NCBI RefSeq assembly: GCF_008244685.1
Contig: NZ_VTFT01000001.1
Span: 1 to 64,000, forward strand
Reading direction: 5' to 3'
Source: Luteimonas viscosa
Lineage (GTDB): Bacteria > Pseudomonadota > Gammaproteobacteria > Xanthomonadales > Xanthomonadaceae
DNA length: 64,000 nucleotides
The first letter of the stretch is position 1. Each line of letters begins with the position of its first letter. Under the pieces are notes generated by a model that saw nothing but the letters and a program-made list of their open reading frames with translations, had not been told where the DNA came from and ran no database searches. The position numbers and the translations under genes were made by a program. This document shows, in pieces, positions 37,459 through 47,293 of this stretch.

Positions 37459-38562
37459 ATGCAGTGGGACCTGGTGGTGGTGGGCGCGAGCTTCGCGGGC
37501 GCGGCCTGCGCGCTGGCCGCGCGTCGCGGCGGAATGCGCGTGTGCGTGCTCGAGCGCAAGCGCGATCCCGGCATCCGCCTGCACACCACCGGCATCATCG
37601 TGCGCGAGGCCGCGGAAGGCACGGCGCTGGCGGGCATTCCCCCCGACCTGGTGCGACGGATCGACGGCGTGCGCCTGTACGCGCCGAGCCTGCGCAGCAT
37701 GGCGCTGCAGCGGCACGGCTACTACTTCCTGGCCACCGATACTCCCGGCGTGATGCGCTGGCTGGCGGCGGAGCTCGAAGGCGCGGGCGTGGAGCTGCGG
37801 CTGATGCAGTCGTTCACCGATGCGCAACGCACCGCCGGCGGCTGGCACGTCGACGGCCTCGGCGACTGCCGCTGGCTGGTAGGCGCGGACGGGGCGAAAT
37901 CGCGCGTCGCGATGCGGGCCGGCCTCGGGCGCGTGCGCGACTTCCTGTACGGCGTCGAGCACGAATTCGACGGCGCCTCGCTGCGCGAACCCGGGCGCCT
38001 GCACTGCTTCATCGACCGCGGCCTGGCACCGGGCTACATCGGCTGGGCGGCGCAGAACCCGCGTGGCGTGCAGCTCGGGCTTGCGTTCCGGCATCGCCAC
38101 GACCGCGCCGGCGTGCCCGATATCGAAGGCTTGCGCAGGCGGGTCGGCGAGCGGCTGGGCCTTGATCCCGCGGTGTCGCCCAGCGCCACCCGCGCCGGGC
38201 TGATTCCGTGTGGTGGCCCGGTGCGCCCGCTGGCCGCGCCGGGCGTGATCCTCACCGGCGATGCCGCGGGCATCGTTTCACCGGTCACCGCCGGCGGCAT
38301 CCACTCGGCTTGGCGGCACGGCGAGGCGGTGGGCGCCGCGATCGCGCTGCACCTGCGGAGCGGTGGTCCCGACCCCGCCATCGCCGCCGAACGCGCCGCG
38401 CCGCGCTTCCGCGGCAAGCGCCTGCTGCGCAAGGCCTTCGATCGCCTGCAGCGCGACTGGCCGTTCGACGCGTTGATCGGCACGCCGCCACTGCGCTGGG
38501 CCGCGGAGCGGATCTATTTCCATGCCCGTGGCCATGGGTCGCGACCACGGGGTGCCGCGTGA
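37459..38562 (+). CDS. FAD-dependent oxidoreductase, geranylgeranyl-reductase-like
   Basis: A 367-residue flavoprotein from ATG 37459. The N-terminal dinucleotide motif VVGASFAGAACALAARRGG is followed by the ribose-binding Glu in VCVLERK. The second FAD motif is GVILTGDAAGIVSPVTAGGI (~290-310). This pattern fits the geranylgeranyl reductase/p-hydroxybenzoate hydroxylase superfamily, which reduces or oxidises isoprenoid or aromatic rings. The substrate is unknown. The stop overlaps the next gene as GTGA. Confidence 0.82.
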   Translation: MQWDLVVVGASFAGAACALAARRGGMRVCVLERKRDPGIRLHTTGIIVREAAEGTALAGIPPDLVRRIDGVRLYAPSLRSMALQRHGYYFLATDTPGVMRWLAAELEGAGVELRLMQSFTDAQRTAGGWHVDGLGDCRWLVGADGAKSRVAMRAGLGRVRDFLYGVEHEFDGASLREPGRLHCFIDRGLAPGYIGWAAQNPRGVQLGLAFRHRHDRAGVPDIEGLRRRVGERLGLDPAVSPSATRAGLIPCGGPVRPLAAPGVILTGDAAGIVSPVTAGGIHSAWRHGEAVGAAIALHLRSGGPDPAIAAERAAPRFRGKRLLRKAFDRLQRDWPFDALIGTPPLRWAAERIYFHARGHGSRPRGAA

Positions 38563-39164
38563 TCGCACTCCTGTCGCTGTCCGCCCTCGCCCTGGCACTG
38601 TTCGCGGCGATCGTGACGGCATTCGTCGTCGCGCCGCGCGAGATGTCGGCGCTCTCGGCCTGCGCGACGGTGCTGGCCGTGGGCGGGTGTGCGGCCCTGG
38701 TGCATGCGCACCGTCTGTCCCATGTGCCCCCGGGGCTGGGCGTGCGGCAGGTGGTCTACGCGGAAGAGGAGGCCTGGGGATTCGGACCGGGCGGCAACGA
38801 GGCCGGCTTCATCGCCTACCGTCTGCCCGGGGACGCCGCGCGAGCGGTCGCGGCCGGTGGCGTGGGGTACCTGGAGCGGATGCCGCCGCCGGAGGCATCG
38901 CGGCGCTGGCGCGGCCGTTACAGCGGGTGGCGCGCCACGCCGGTGGCGCCGGACAGACGCTGGCCGCCCGATCCGGCAACCGGCCGCCACGAGATCCTGC
39001 AGTACGTCTGCGCATACGGATTCTGCATCGACGTCGACCGCGACCAGCTGCGCGCCGCGGCCGAGGCCGTGAATACGCCCGGCAGCTACTACGCCTACGG
39101 CCGCATCGGAATGATCGTGGTCGTGCCGCGCAGCCGACGCGTGTACTACCTGTACAACGGGTGA
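38559..39164 (+). CDS. Hypothetical membrane-anchored protein
   Basis: A 201-residue protein from GTG 38559, coupled to the flavoprotein. Two N-terminal hydrophobic segments (IALLSLSALALALFAAIVTA; CATVLAVGGCAALV) are followed by a soluble domain of ~145 residues with no motif I recognise (WGFGPGGNEAGFIAYRLPGD; LQYVCAYGFCIDVDRDQ). The translational coupling suggests it works with the oxidoreductase. Confidence 0.65.
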   Translation: MIALLSLSALALALFAAIVTAFVVAPREMSALSACATVLAVGGCAALVHAHRLSHVPPGLGVRQVVYAEEEAWGFGPGGNEAGFIAYRLPGDAARAVAAGGVGYLERMPPPEASRRWRGRYSGWRATPVAPDRRWPPDPATGRHEILQYVCAYGFCIDVDRDQLRAAAEAVNTPGSYYAYGRIGMIVVVPRSRRVYYLYNG

Positions 39165-39171
39165 TCCCGGC

Positions 39172-39969
39172 TCAGCGCAGTTCGAAGGCGTCGGCGTCCA
39201 GCATCGCGGGGAAGCGCTCGCGGTGTGCGGCGAGCCTGTCGGCAAGCAGCGTGGTAGTGACCACCACTTCCTCGTCGGTGCATTCGCTGGCGGCGTGGCC
39301 GAGGAAGTCGATCACCGCGCTGTCGCCGTCGTACTGCAGGCCGTTGCCGTCGCGGCCCACCCGGTTGAGCCCGGCCACGTAGCACAGGTTCTCGATCGCG
39401 CGCGCGCGCAGCAGGGTCTTCCAGGCATGCGCGCGCGCGGCCGGCCAGTTGGCGATGTAGAGCAGCAGGTCGTAGTCGAGCCCCTGCGGGCGTTCGACGT
39501 CGTAGCGGTTGCGCGAGTACACCGGGAAACGCAGGTCGTAGCAGACCAGCGGGCAGATGCGCCAGCCCTTCCATTCCACGGTCAGGCGTTGGCGGCCGGC
39601 GGCATAGCGCTCGTGTTCGCGGGCGTAGCGGAACAGGTGGCGCTTGTCGTAGTGCCGCAGGTCGCCGTCGGGCGTGACCCACAGCAGCCGGTTGAATACC
39701 GACCCGTCGACGCACAACTGCACGCTGCCGCAGAGTACCGCCCCGAGCCGCGCGGACTGCTCCCGCATCCAGGCGACGGTCGGCCCGTCCATGGTCTCGG
39801 CCTCGCCGATCGCATCGTTGGAGAAACCGCTGGTGAAAGTTTCCGGCAACAGCACCACGTCGGTGCTGCCGCGCAGCGGTGCGACCAGTTCGCCGTAGTA
39901 GTCGCGGTTGCCGGCGGGGTCGTGCCAGCGGGTGGCGCCCTGGACCAGGGTCAGGCGGAGATTTTCCAT
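39172..39969 (-). CDS. Omega-amidase, carbon-nitrogen hydrolase family (YafV/NIT2-like)
   Basis: A 265-residue nitrilase-superfamily amidase. The catalytic triad is Glu43 (LLPETF), Lys109 (HYDKRHLF) and Cys143 (LVCYDLRFP), all typical of omega-amidases that hydrolyse alpha-ketoglutaramate. The next gene upstream, at 40187-41332, is a methionine aminotransferase. Glutamine-dependent transamination yields alpha-ketoglutaramate, so the pair makes a closed methionine-salvage step. Pathway placement is inference from known YbdL/YafV chemistry. Confidence 0.87.
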   Translation of the reverse strand: MENLRLTLVQGATRWHDPAGNRDYYGELVAPLRGSTDVVLLPETFTSGFSNDAIGEAETMDGPTVAWMREQSARLGAVLCGSVQLCVDGSVFNRLLWVTPDGDLRHYDKRHLFRYAREHERYAAGRQRLTVEWKGWRICPLVCYDLRFPVYSRNRYDVERPQGLDYDLLLYIANWPAARAHAWKTLLRARAIENLCYVAGLNRVGRDGNGLQYDGDSAVIDFLGHAASECTDEEVVVTTTLLADRLAAHRERFPAMLDADAFELR

Positions 39970-40186
39970 GGCCGGCAGCCTAGACGAAGGCCCGGCGGCT
40001 GGGTAGACGCCGACGTCGGCCTGCGCGGGGGCAGACGACTACTGCCCGCCGGGACCCTGCCCTGTCCTCGCGCCGGGGGCGAACCGGGCGTCGCGAAGGC
40101 TGGGCGCTGCGCCCTGGTCGCCGCTGCCGGGTCGCGCTGCCTGCCGGAACCGTTCCCGGCCCACCCACGGCGGCCGCCTGCGCCGC

Positions 40187-41332
40187 TCAGAGCATCTGCA
40201 AACGCTCGATCGCCGCATCCAGGGTGGTTTCGTGCTTGGCGAAGCACAGGCGCGCCAGCCGCTGCCCCAGCGGCGGATGTTCGTAGAACGGCGAAAGCGG
40301 AATGGCCGCGACCCCCTTCTCGATGGTGAGCCAGCGGCAGAACGCGGCGTCGTCGAGCTCGCTCACCGCCGAATAGTCGACCAGCTGGAAATAACCGCCC
40401 GGCACGGGCAGCGGCCGCAGCCGCGTGGTCGCCAGCTGCTCGCGGAAGCGGTCGCGCTTGGCCTGGTAGAACGCGCCGAGCTGCTCGTAGTGTTCCGGCT
40501 CGGCCTCGAGCATGGCCGCGAAGGCATGCTGCCCCGGGGTGAAGGTGGAGAACACGTTGTACTGGTGCACCTTGCGGAACTCGGCGCTCAACGCCGGCGG
40601 CGCGATGCAGTAGCCGATCTTCCAGCCGGTGCAGTGGTAGGTCTTGCCGAAGCTCGAGACCACGAATGCGCGCTCGCGCAGCGCCGGGTGGCGCAGCACT
40701 GACTCGTGGCGGACGCCATCGAACACGATGTGTTCGTAGACCTCGTCCGACAGCAGGAAGATGCCGGCCCGCCCGATGATCGAACCGATCTGTTCCATGT
40801 CCGCGGCCGAGAGCATCGCCCCCGACGGATTGTGCGGGCTGTTGATCATCAGCATCCGCGTGCGCGGCGTGATCGCCTCGCGCACGCGCTGCCAGTCGGG
40901 CGCGAACGTGGTGGGGTCGAGCGGCACGTGCACCGCGCGCGCACCGGCGAGTTCGATCGCCGGCTCGTAGCAGTCGTAGCAGGGATCGAGCACGATCACT
41001 TCGTCGCCCGCGCGCACCACGGCGTGGATGGCGTTGAAGATCGCCTCGGTGGCGCCGCTGGTGACGGTGACCTCGGTGTCGGCATCCGGCCGGTGGCCAT
41101 AGACGCGTGCGGTCTTGGCCGCGATCGCCTGCCGCAGCGCCGGCACGCCGGTCATCGGCGCATACTGGTTGTGGCCGGCGCGCATCGCCGCTTGAAGCTC
41201 ATCGACCAGCCGTTGCGGCACGGGGAAGTCGGGAAAACCCTGTCCGAGATTGACGGCGCCGTGTTCCAGCGCCAGTTGCGACATCACGGTGAAGATGGTG
41301 GTGCCGACCTTCGGCAGTTTGGTCTCGATCAT
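40187..41332 (-). CDS. Methionine aminotransferase, class I PLP-dependent (YbdL-like)
   Basis: A 381-residue aminotransferase. ATG 41332 (MIETKLPKVG) is preferred over an in-frame ATG 7 codons upstream. Features are NLGQGFPDF, the cofactor-binding TSGATEAIF, INSPHNPSGA, the Asp-Tyr pair SDEVYEHIVF and the Schiff-base Lys in SSFGKTYHCTGWKIGY. These are the marks of YbdL and kynurenine/glutamine transaminase K enzymes, which transaminate the methionine keto acid. It is separated by 217 bases from the omega-amidase gene. Confidence 0.88.
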   Translation of the reverse strand: MIETKLPKVGTTIFTVMSQLALEHGAVNLGQGFPDFPVPQRLVDELQAAMRAGHNQYAPMTGVPALRQAIAAKTARVYGHRPDADTEVTVTSGATEAIFNAIHAVVRAGDEVIVLDPCYDCYEPAIELAGARAVHVPLDPTTFAPDWQRVREAITPRTRMLMINSPHNPSGAMLSAADMEQIGSIIGRAGIFLLSDEVYEHIVFDGVRHESVLRHPALRERAFVVSSFGKTYHCTGWKIGYCIAPPALSAEFRKVHQYNVFSTFTPGQHAFAAMLEAEPEHYEQLGAFYQAKRDRFREQLATTRLRPLPVPGGYFQLVDYSAVSELDDAAFCRWLTIEKGVAAIPLSPFYEHPPLGQRLARLCFAKHETTLDAAIERLQML

Positions 41333-41482
41333 CGATGGGTCGCACCGCGCCATGGGATCGTGCAGTTTACGAGCGGGGCCCGATCGGTTACACCTATCGG
41401 CTGTTCACGTACAAGGGGACTCGCATGGCTTCCCCCTGCCCTCCGGCAGACGCCGGGCCCGCTGCGCGCTGACCGGGCCCCG

Positions 41483-41968
41483 ATGGCGACTCCACTTCCC
41501 CCGCTCGGCGAGGCGCGCGTCTCGGAGCTGCTGCACGCCTTCCTCGCCGCCGAGTATCGGTGGCAGCACGAGGGCGGCTGGCACGACATCATCATCGGCC
41601 TGCCGACGCCGGGGCTGGAACTCGCCTATCCGGAGGCGACCTCGTTCGGCCTGCTCTCGGCCTGGAACCCGCTGTCGGTCGAACGCAGCAGCGAGGAAAA
41701 CCGGCGCGCCGACGAGGCCCTGCACCAGGCCCTCGTCGCCGGTGGCCATCCGTTCCGTCCCGCGTTCGCTTCCGCGCGCAACCGCACCTGGCGCGAACCC
41801 AGCTGGCTGGTGATGGGGATGGAGCCTGATGATTTCGACGCGCTCTCGCGCCGGTTCGGGCAGCTCGGCACGCTGTGGTGGCGGCCGTGCGAGCCGGTGC
41901 GGTTGCGCATGGCTGCGGCCAGGCCGTCCGACGAGGCCGGCGACACCGACGTCGACTGGCTAGAATGA
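41483..41968 (+). CDS. DUF3293 domain protein
   Basis: A 161-residue protein from ATG 41483. The signature [20 protein letters not shown] (~50-69) and later [20 protein letters not shown] match DUF3293, small cytosolic proteins of unknown role. It ends 34 bases before ccmA. Confidence 0.8.
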   Translation: MATPLPPLGEARVSELLHAFLAAEYRWQHEGGWHDIIIGLPTPGLELAYPEATSFGLLSAWNPLSVERSSEENRRADEALHQALVAGGHPFRPAFASARNRTWREPSWLVMGMEPDDFDALSRRFGQLGTLWWRPCEPVRLRMAAARPSDEAGDTDVDWLE

Positions 41969-42002
41969 CGGCGATGGCCGACCTCCGGCCGAAGCGCCCG
42001 TG

Positions 42003-42665
42003 ATGCCCGACACCCCTCCCGCCACCGCGCCGCTGATCGCCGTGCGCGGCCTCGGCTTCGCCCGCAACGACGTGCCGGTGTTCGGCCCCCTCGACTTCAG
42101 CGTCGAGGCGGGCGAAGCCCTGCTGGTCCAGGGCGACAACGGCGCCGGCAAGACCACCCTGTTGCGGGTGCTGGCCGGACTGCTCGATGGCGAGCGCGGA
42201 CAGGTGCTGGTGTCGGGCGTGGCGGCAGGGCCCGCCGCACGCGCCGGGCACATCGGCTACCTGGGCCATCTGCCGGGACTGAAGGCCGACCTCAGCGCCA
42301 TCGAGAACCTCGCCTGGTTGTGCGGGCTGCTCGGCAGGCGCGCGTCGATCGGCATCGAGCAGGCGCTGGCCATCGTCGGCCTGGCCGGGTTCGAGGATGC
42401 GCCGGCGCGCAGCCTTTCGGCCGGGCAGCGCAAGCGGCTGTCGCTGGCGCGGCTGTGGCTGTCGCCGGCGCCGCTGTGGCTGCTCGACGAGCCCTATGCC
42501 AACCTCGACCTGCCCGGGATCGAACTGGTCAACCGCATGGTCCGCGCGCACCTGGACGACGGCGGCGGCGCCCTGGTCACCACCCACGGCGCCTATGCCG
42601 CGCCGCCGGTGCGCACGCGGCTGCTTCGGCTCGGGACGGCCGGTGCCCCGGCGCCGGGAGCATGA
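42003..42665 (+). CDS. ccmA: Heme exporter ATP-binding protein CcmA
   Basis: The ATPase of the CcmABCD heme-handling ABC system in cytochrome c maturation; 220 residues. Walker A is [16 protein letters not shown], the signature is [17 protein letters not shown] and Walker B is [12 protein letters not shown]. It opens the nine-gene ccm operon and overlaps ccmB as ATGA. Confidence 0.95.
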   Translation: MPDTPPATAPLIAVRGLGFARNDVPVFGPLDFSVEAGEALLVQGDNGAGKTTLLRVLAGLLDGERGQVLVSGVAAGPAARAGHIGYLGHLPGLKADLSAIENLAWLCGLLGRRASIGIEQALAIVGLAGFEDAPARSLSAGQRKRLSLARLWLSPAPLWLLDEPYANLDLPGIELVNRMVRAHLDDGGGALVTTHGAYAAPPVRTRLLRLGTAGAPAPGA

Positions 42666-43357
42666 CGATGTCGGTTGCCGCGCCGACCCTGTGGTCCTCC
42701 GCGCGCGCCCTGGTGGCGCGCGACCTGCGCCTGCTCTGGCGTCGCCGCGGCGACGCGTTCCAGCCGGCCCTGTTCGCGGTGCTGGTGGTGGTGCTGTTCG
42801 CGCTGGCGATGGGCAGCGAACGCGAACTGCTGTCGCGGGCGGCGCCCGGCGTGCTGTGGGTGGCGGTGCTGCTGTCGGGGCTGCTGGCGCTGGATACGCT
42901 GTTCCGGGGCGACGCCGAGGACGGTTCGCTGGAACAGTGGCGGCTGGCGCCGGTGCCGCTGGCCTGGCTGGTGCTGGTGCGCACGCTGATGCACTGGCTG
43001 ACCACCGCGGTGCCGTTGCTGCTGGCGGTGCCGCTGCTGGCCGAACTGCTGTACCTGCCGCGGCCGCTGTGGCCGGTGCTGCTGGGCGCGCTGGCGCTGG
43101 GCACGCCGTTGCTGAGCCTGATCGGCGCGGTGGTCTCGGCGCTGACCGTCGGCATGCGCCGCGCCGGCGTGCTGCTGGCGCTGCTGGCGCTGCCGCTGTA
43201 CGTGCCGGTGCTGGTGTTCGGCGCCGGCAGCGTGGCTGCCGCGGCGCAGGGCCACGACCCGTCGGGCGGCCTGTTGCTGCTGGGTGCCGGGCTGCTGCTG
43301 GCGCTGGTGCTGGCGCCGGTGACGGCGGCGACGGCCATCAGGATCGCGTCGCAATAG
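42662..43357 (+). CDS. ccmB: Heme exporter protein CcmB
   Basis: The 231-residue integral membrane partner of CcmA with six hydrophobic helices. The N-terminal [19 protein letters not shown] and the segment [19 protein letters not shown] with [14 protein letters not shown] are family signatures. ATG 42662 overlaps the ccmA stop; ATG 42668 is an in-frame alternative. Confidence 0.94.
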   Translation: MTMSVAAPTLWSSARALVARDLRLLWRRRGDAFQPALFAVLVVVLFALAMGSERELLSRAAPGVLWVAVLLSGLLALDTLFRGDAEDGSLEQWRLAPVPLAWLVLVRTLMHWLTTAVPLLLAVPLLAELLYLPRPLWPVLLGALALGTPLLSLIGAVVSALTVGMRRAGVLLALLALPLYVPVLVFGAGSVAAAAQGHDPSGGLLLLGAGLLLALVLAPVTAATAIRIASQ

Positions 43358-43389
43358 CGGGTTGCAGCAGGGGGTGTGGCGGCGGCGAA

Positions 43390-43459
43390 CCCGGATGCGC
43401 TGCGCTTATCCGGGCTACACGATCCGACCCGTAGCCCGGATAAGCGCAGCGCATCCGGG
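43390..43459. repeat. REP-like inverted pair between ccmB and ccmC
   Basis: Two perfectly complementary 29-base arms (43390-43418 and 43431-43459, core GTAGCCCGGATAAGCGCAGC) are separated by 12 bases. The sequence matches the dispersed extragenic palindromes common in gammaproteobacteria. It lies in a 310-base gap without a gene and can form a very stable hairpin, possibly affecting ccmC-I mRNA. A related single arm occurs at 49423. Confidence 0.8.
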
Positions 43460-43667
43460 ACTCCACCAAAGTCCCCGCCTCCGATTCCGACGACCGGAAG
43501 CCACACCCGACGCGTGCCCCGGGCCGCTCCCTGGGGCATCCTGTCCACCCCCGAGGCTTGGCCGCACCGGTCGAGTCTGAAAAAATAGACACTTAGCCAT
43601 GGAGGCCGGCGGCCAGCCCCCGGTCTCCGGCCGCTCCCGCGGCCTTTCCCAGCGAGCAGACAGCCCG

Positions 43668-44426
43668 ATGTCCAACATGAACCCGGTGGTGCGCTGGTTC
43701 CACCAGCTCGGGTCTCCGCCGTATTTCGACCGCTTCGCGGCGCGCTGGGCGCCGTGGGCCTTCGCGTCGGCGCTGCTGGCGATGGGCGTGGGGCTGTACG
43801 GCGCGCTGTTCGTGGTCCCGGCCGACTACCAGCAGGGCGACAGCTTCCGGATCCTCTACATCCACGTGCCCAGCGCCTGGATGAGCATGGCGATGTTCGC
43901 GCTGATGGCGTTCTACGGCGCGATCGCGCTGGTCTGGCGGATCAAGCTGTGCGAGATCCTGGCCATGGCCTGCGCGCCGATCGGCGCCGCGTTCACCGTG
44001 ATCACGCTGGCCACCGGCAGCATCTGGGGCAAGCCGATGTGGGGCACCTGGTGGGACTGGGACCCGCGCCTGACCTCGCAACTGGTGCTGCTGTTCCTGT
44101 ACTTCGGCGTGATCGGCCTGTACGCGGCGATCGAGGACCGGCGCGCGGCCGCGCGCGCCGCCTCGCTGCTGGCGATCGTGGGCGTGGTGATGCTGCCGGT
44201 GATCCGCTACTCGGTGGTGTGGTGGAACTCGCTGCACCAGGGCCAGACGATCCGCGTGTTCGGCGAGTCGTCGATGGACGCCAGCATGCTCCCGCCGCTG
44301 CTGTGGATGGTGGCGGGCACCAAGCTGTGGGCGATCGGCTCGCTGCTGGCACGGGCGCGGGCCGACAACCTGCAGCGCGAAGCCGGCAAGGACTGGGTGC
44401 GACGCCTGGCCGGGGCGACGCCGTGA
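43668..44426 (+). CDS. ccmC: Heme transporter CcmC
   Basis: A 252-residue, six-helix membrane protein that loads heme onto CcmE. The tryptophan-rich WWD motif is [13 protein letters not shown] (~125-137), with the conserved periplasmic His in IHVPSAWMS (~66) and another in SLHQGQTI. Start ATG 43668 is preferred over the longer open frame, whose leader does not look like protein. The stop overlaps ccmD as GTGA. Confidence 0.95.
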   Translation: MSNMNPVVRWFHQLGSPPYFDRFAARWAPWAFASALLAMGVGLYGALFVVPADYQQGDSFRILYIHVPSAWMSMAMFALMAFYGAIALVWRIKLCEILAMACAPIGAAFTVITLATGSIWGKPMWGTWWDWDPRLTSQLVLLFLYFGVIGLYAAIEDRRAAARAASLLAIVGVVMLPVIRYSVVWWNSLHQGQTIRVFGESSMDASMLPPLLWMVAGTKLWAIGSLLARARADNLQREAGKDWVRRLAGATP

Positions 44427-44596
44427 GCTACGCCAGCTACGTGATCGCCGCCTACGCCGTGTTCGCCACCGTGCTGCTGTGGGATTTCATGGCCCCGCGC
44501 ATCCGCATCGCCCAGATCATGCGTGCGGCGCGGCTGCTCGCCAGGCGCGAGGCCGCGCGCGAATCCGCCACCGTGGCCCCGGAGCTGAAGCGATGA
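44423..44596 (+). CDS. ccmD: Heme exporter protein CcmD
   Basis: A 57-residue single-helix protein that helps release holo-CcmE from CcmABC. The start is GTG 44423. One membrane helix ([19 protein letters not shown]) is followed by a basic cytoplasmic tail. It overlaps ccmC as GTGA and ccmE as ATGA, as usual for this operon. Confidence 0.88.
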   Translation: MSYASYVIAAYAVFATVLLWDFMAPRIRIAQIMRAARLLARREAARESATVAPELKR

Positions 44597-45075
44597 ACCC
44601 CACCCGCCGCCGCCGCCTGTGGTTCGTGCTCGCGCTGCTCGCAGCTGCCGCGCTGGCGGCCACGCTGGTGGCGTTCGCGCTCCAGCGCAACATCGCCTAC
44701 CTCTACACCCCGAACGAGATCCTGTCCGGCGCCGCGGGCGCGGCGGTGAGTTCGGGCGAGGCGCGCTTCCGGCTCGGCGGCATGGTCGAGAAGGATTCCT
44801 TCCGCCGCGAGCAGGGCTCGCTGGTCTCGCACTTCCGCGTCACCGATGGCGACGCGCAGCTCGAGGTGGAGTACGACAAGATCCTGCCCGACCTGTTCCG
44901 CGAGGGCCAGGCGGTGGTCGCCACCGGGCGCATGCGCGATGGCCGCTTCGTCGCCGAAGACGTGCTCGCCAAGCACGACGAGACCTACGTGCCCAAGGAA
45001 GTCGCCGACAAGATGGGCCTGGCCCACAGCAAGCACGACGTCGACGTGGCGCCGAAAGCGGAGGCGGGGTACTGA
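44593..45075 (+). CDS. ccmE: Cytochrome c-type biogenesis heme chaperone CcmE
   Basis: A 160-residue periplasmic heme chaperone with an N-terminal membrane anchor ([20 protein letters not shown]). The OB-fold core contains [13 protein letters not shown] and [20 protein letters not shown]. The heme-binding His lies in the motif [10 protein letters not shown] (~127). It is followed by 208 non-coding bases before ccmF. Confidence 0.95.
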   Translation: MNPTRRRRLWFVLALLAAAALAATLVAFALQRNIAYLYTPNEILSGAAGAAVSSGEARFRLGGMVEKDSFRREQGSLVSHFRVTDGDAQLEVEYDKILPDLFREGQAVVATGRMRDGRFVAEDVLAKHDETYVPKEVADKMGLAHSKHDVDVAPKAEAGY

Positions 45076-45134
45076 TGGCGCACTGCGGGTTCAATCCGGC
45101 GTCGATGCACACGGCCTCTCATCTCGATAGCGCC

Positions 45135-45203
45135 TGTCATCTCGAACGCAGTGAGAGATCTGCTCCTTCGGCGGCAGGATTTCTCACTGCGTTCGAAATG
45201 ACA
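45135..45203. repeat. Inverted repeat between ccmE and ccmF
   Basis: Two 26-base arms (45135-45160 and 45178-45203) are complementary except for one position (core TCGAACGCAGTGAGA). Part of the right arm recurs directly after it (TGCGTTCGAAATGAC, 45209 onward). This resembles a dispersed intergenic palindrome family and is capable of strong RNA structure within the operon. Confidence 0.7.
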
Positions 45204-45283
45204 GACTTTGCGTTCGAAATGACGGAGCGGGGCTTCGACACGACATCCGCGGCGCGCGGGACGATCGCCGGGGCGCAGCGCTA

Positions 45284-47293
45284 GTGCTGCCCGAACTCGG
45301 ACAGGTCGCGCTGCTGCTGGCGCTGCTCGCGGCGCTGCTGCAGTCGGTGCTGCCGCTGGCCGGCGCTGCCGGTGGCCGTCCGGCGTGGATGGCGGTGGCG
45401 CGTCCTTCCGCCTACGCGCAACTCGCGCTGCTGCTGTTCGCCTACGTCGCGCTGACCGCCGCGTTCGTGCAGCAGGACTTCTCGGTGAAGTACGTCGCCG
45501 ACAACTCCAACTCGCTGCTGCCGATGGTGTACCGCTACACCGCGGTGTGGGGGTCGCACGAGGGCTCGCTGCTGCTGTGGGTGCTGATGCTCGGCGTGTG
45601 GAACGCGGCCGTGGCGCTGTGGTCGCGGCAGTTGCCGGAGGTGGTGGTGGCGCGCGTGCTGGGAGTGATCGGGCTGGTGGCCATCGGCTTCCTGTCGTTC
45701 ATGATCTTCACCTCCAATCCGTTCGAACGCCTGCTGCCGGCGGCGCCGGAAGGGCACGACCTCAACCCCCTGCTGCAGGACCCGGGGATGATCATCCACC
45801 CGCCGATCCTCTACGTGGGCTACATCGGCTTCGTGGTGCCGTTCGCGTTCGCGATCGCGGCCCTGCTCGACGGCAACGTCGATGCGCGCTGGCTGCGCTG
45901 GACGCGGCCGTGGACCAACGTGGCCTGGGGCTTTTTGACCATCGGCATCGCGCTCGGCTCATGGTGGGCGTACTACGAGCTGGGCTGGGGCGGCTGGTGG
46001 TTCTGGGATCCGGTGGAGAACGCCAGCTTCATGCCGTGGCTGGCGGGCGCCGCGCTGATCCATTCGCAGGCGGTGACCGAGAAGCGCGGCAGCTTCGCCG
46101 GCTGGACCCTGCTGCTGGCGATCGCGACGTTCTCGTTGTCGCTGCTGGGCGCGTTCCTGGTGCGCTCGGGCGTACTGACCAGCGTGCATTCGTTCGCCGC
46201 CGATCCTTCGCGCGGCCTGTTCATCCTGGCCTTCCTGGCTGCGGTGATCGGCGGCGCGCTGGTGCTGTACGTGCTGCGCGCGCCGCGGCTGCCTGAAGGG
46301 CGCCCGTTCGCGCCGGCCTCGCGCGAGACCCTGCTGCTGCTCAACAACCTGCTGCTGGCCGCGGCCTGCGCGATGGTGCTGCTGGGCACGCTGTATCCGC
46401 TGCTGGCCGACGCGCTGGACCTGGGCAAGGTCTCGGTGGGGCCGCCCTACTTCGGCACCCTCTTCGTGCTGCTGATGGCGCCACTGGTGCTGCTGGTGCC
46501 GTTCGGGCCGCTGACGCGCTGGCAGCAGGAGCTGGCGTCGAAGCCGGTCGCGATGCTGCTGCCGTGGCTGGCGCTGGCCCTCGCGCTGGGCGGCGTGGCC
46601 TGGTTCCTGGCGCCGCAGGGAGCGCTCAAGACGGCGGCCGGCGTGTTCGCCGCGGCGTGGATCGCACTGGGCACGTTGCGCTTCGTCTGGAGCCGCCTGC
46701 GCGCCAGCGGCCGCGCGTTCACGCCCGAGATGCTGGGCATGACCCTGGCCCACGGCGGCATCGCCGTGTTCCTGATCGGCGCGTTGCTGGTGGAAGCGCA
46801 GGGCGTGCAGCGCGAGATCGCGATGACGCCGGGGCAGACCGCGGTGATTGGCCGCTACGCGTTCCGGTTCGACGGCGTCGAGCGCGTGCAGGGTCCGAAC
46901 TACGTGGCCGACCGCGGCCTGGTGCAGGCCTTCCACAACGACGCGCCGCTGGTACTGCTGCATCCGGAGAAGCGCGCCTACGCCAGCGGCGGCCAGGTGA
47001 TGACCGATGCCGGCATCCACGCCGGGCTGTTCGCCGACGTGTTCGTCGCGCTCGGCGAGCCGCTCGGCGACGGCGCCTGGGCGGTGCGCATGCAGGTCAA
47101 GCCGTTCGTGCGCTGGGTCTGGGCCGGCGCCTTCCTGATGGCGCTGGGCGGATTCGTCACCGCCGCCGACCGGCGTTTCCGGCGCGTGTCGGGGAATGGT
47201 CGCGGCACCACGCGCGACGACGCGCGCGGCGAACCGGCGGGACCACTGCCGGGCGACGACGCTCGCGATCCGACCCCACGAGGCGCCGGCTGA
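45284..47293 (+). CDS. ccmF: Cytochrome c heme lyase subunit CcmF
   Basis: A 669-residue membrane protein that, with CcmH, attaches heme to apocytochrome c. It has many helices, the WWD motif GWGGWWFWDPVENASFMPW (~233-251) and the heme-handling segments SHEGSLLLW and MIIHPPILYVGY. The start is GTG 45284 without a strong ribosome site. The stop overlaps ccmG as TGATG. Confidence 0.95.
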   Translation: MLPELGQVALLLALLAALLQSVLPLAGAAGGRPAWMAVARPSAYAQLALLLFAYVALTAAFVQQDFSVKYVADNSNSLLPMVYRYTAVWGSHEGSLLLWVLMLGVWNAAVALWSRQLPEVVVARVLGVIGLVAIGFLSFMIFTSNPFERLLPAAPEGHDLNPLLQDPGMIIHPPILYVGYIGFVVPFAFAIAALLDGNVDARWLRWTRPWTNVAWGFLTIGIALGSWWAYYELGWGGWWFWDPVENASFMPWLAGAALIHSQAVTEKRGSFAGWTLLLAIATFSLSLLGAFLVRSGVLTSVHSFAADPSRGLFILAFLAAVIGGALVLYVLRAPRLPEGRPFAPASRETLLLLNNLLLAAACAMVLLGTLYPLLADALDLGKVSVGPPYFGTLFVLLMAPLVLLVPFGPLTRWQQELASKPVAMLLPWLALALALGGVAWFLAPQGALKTAAGVFAAAWIALGTLRFVWSRLRASGRAFTPEMLGMTLAHGGIAVFLIGALLVEAQGVQREIAMTPGQTAVIGRYAFRFDGVERVQGPNYVADRGLVQAFHNDAPLVLLHPEKRAYASGGQVMTDAGIHAGLFADVFVALGEPLGDGAWAVRMQVKPFVRWVWAGAFLMALGGFVTAADRRFRRVSGNGRGTTRDDARGEPAGPLPGDDARDPTPRGAG

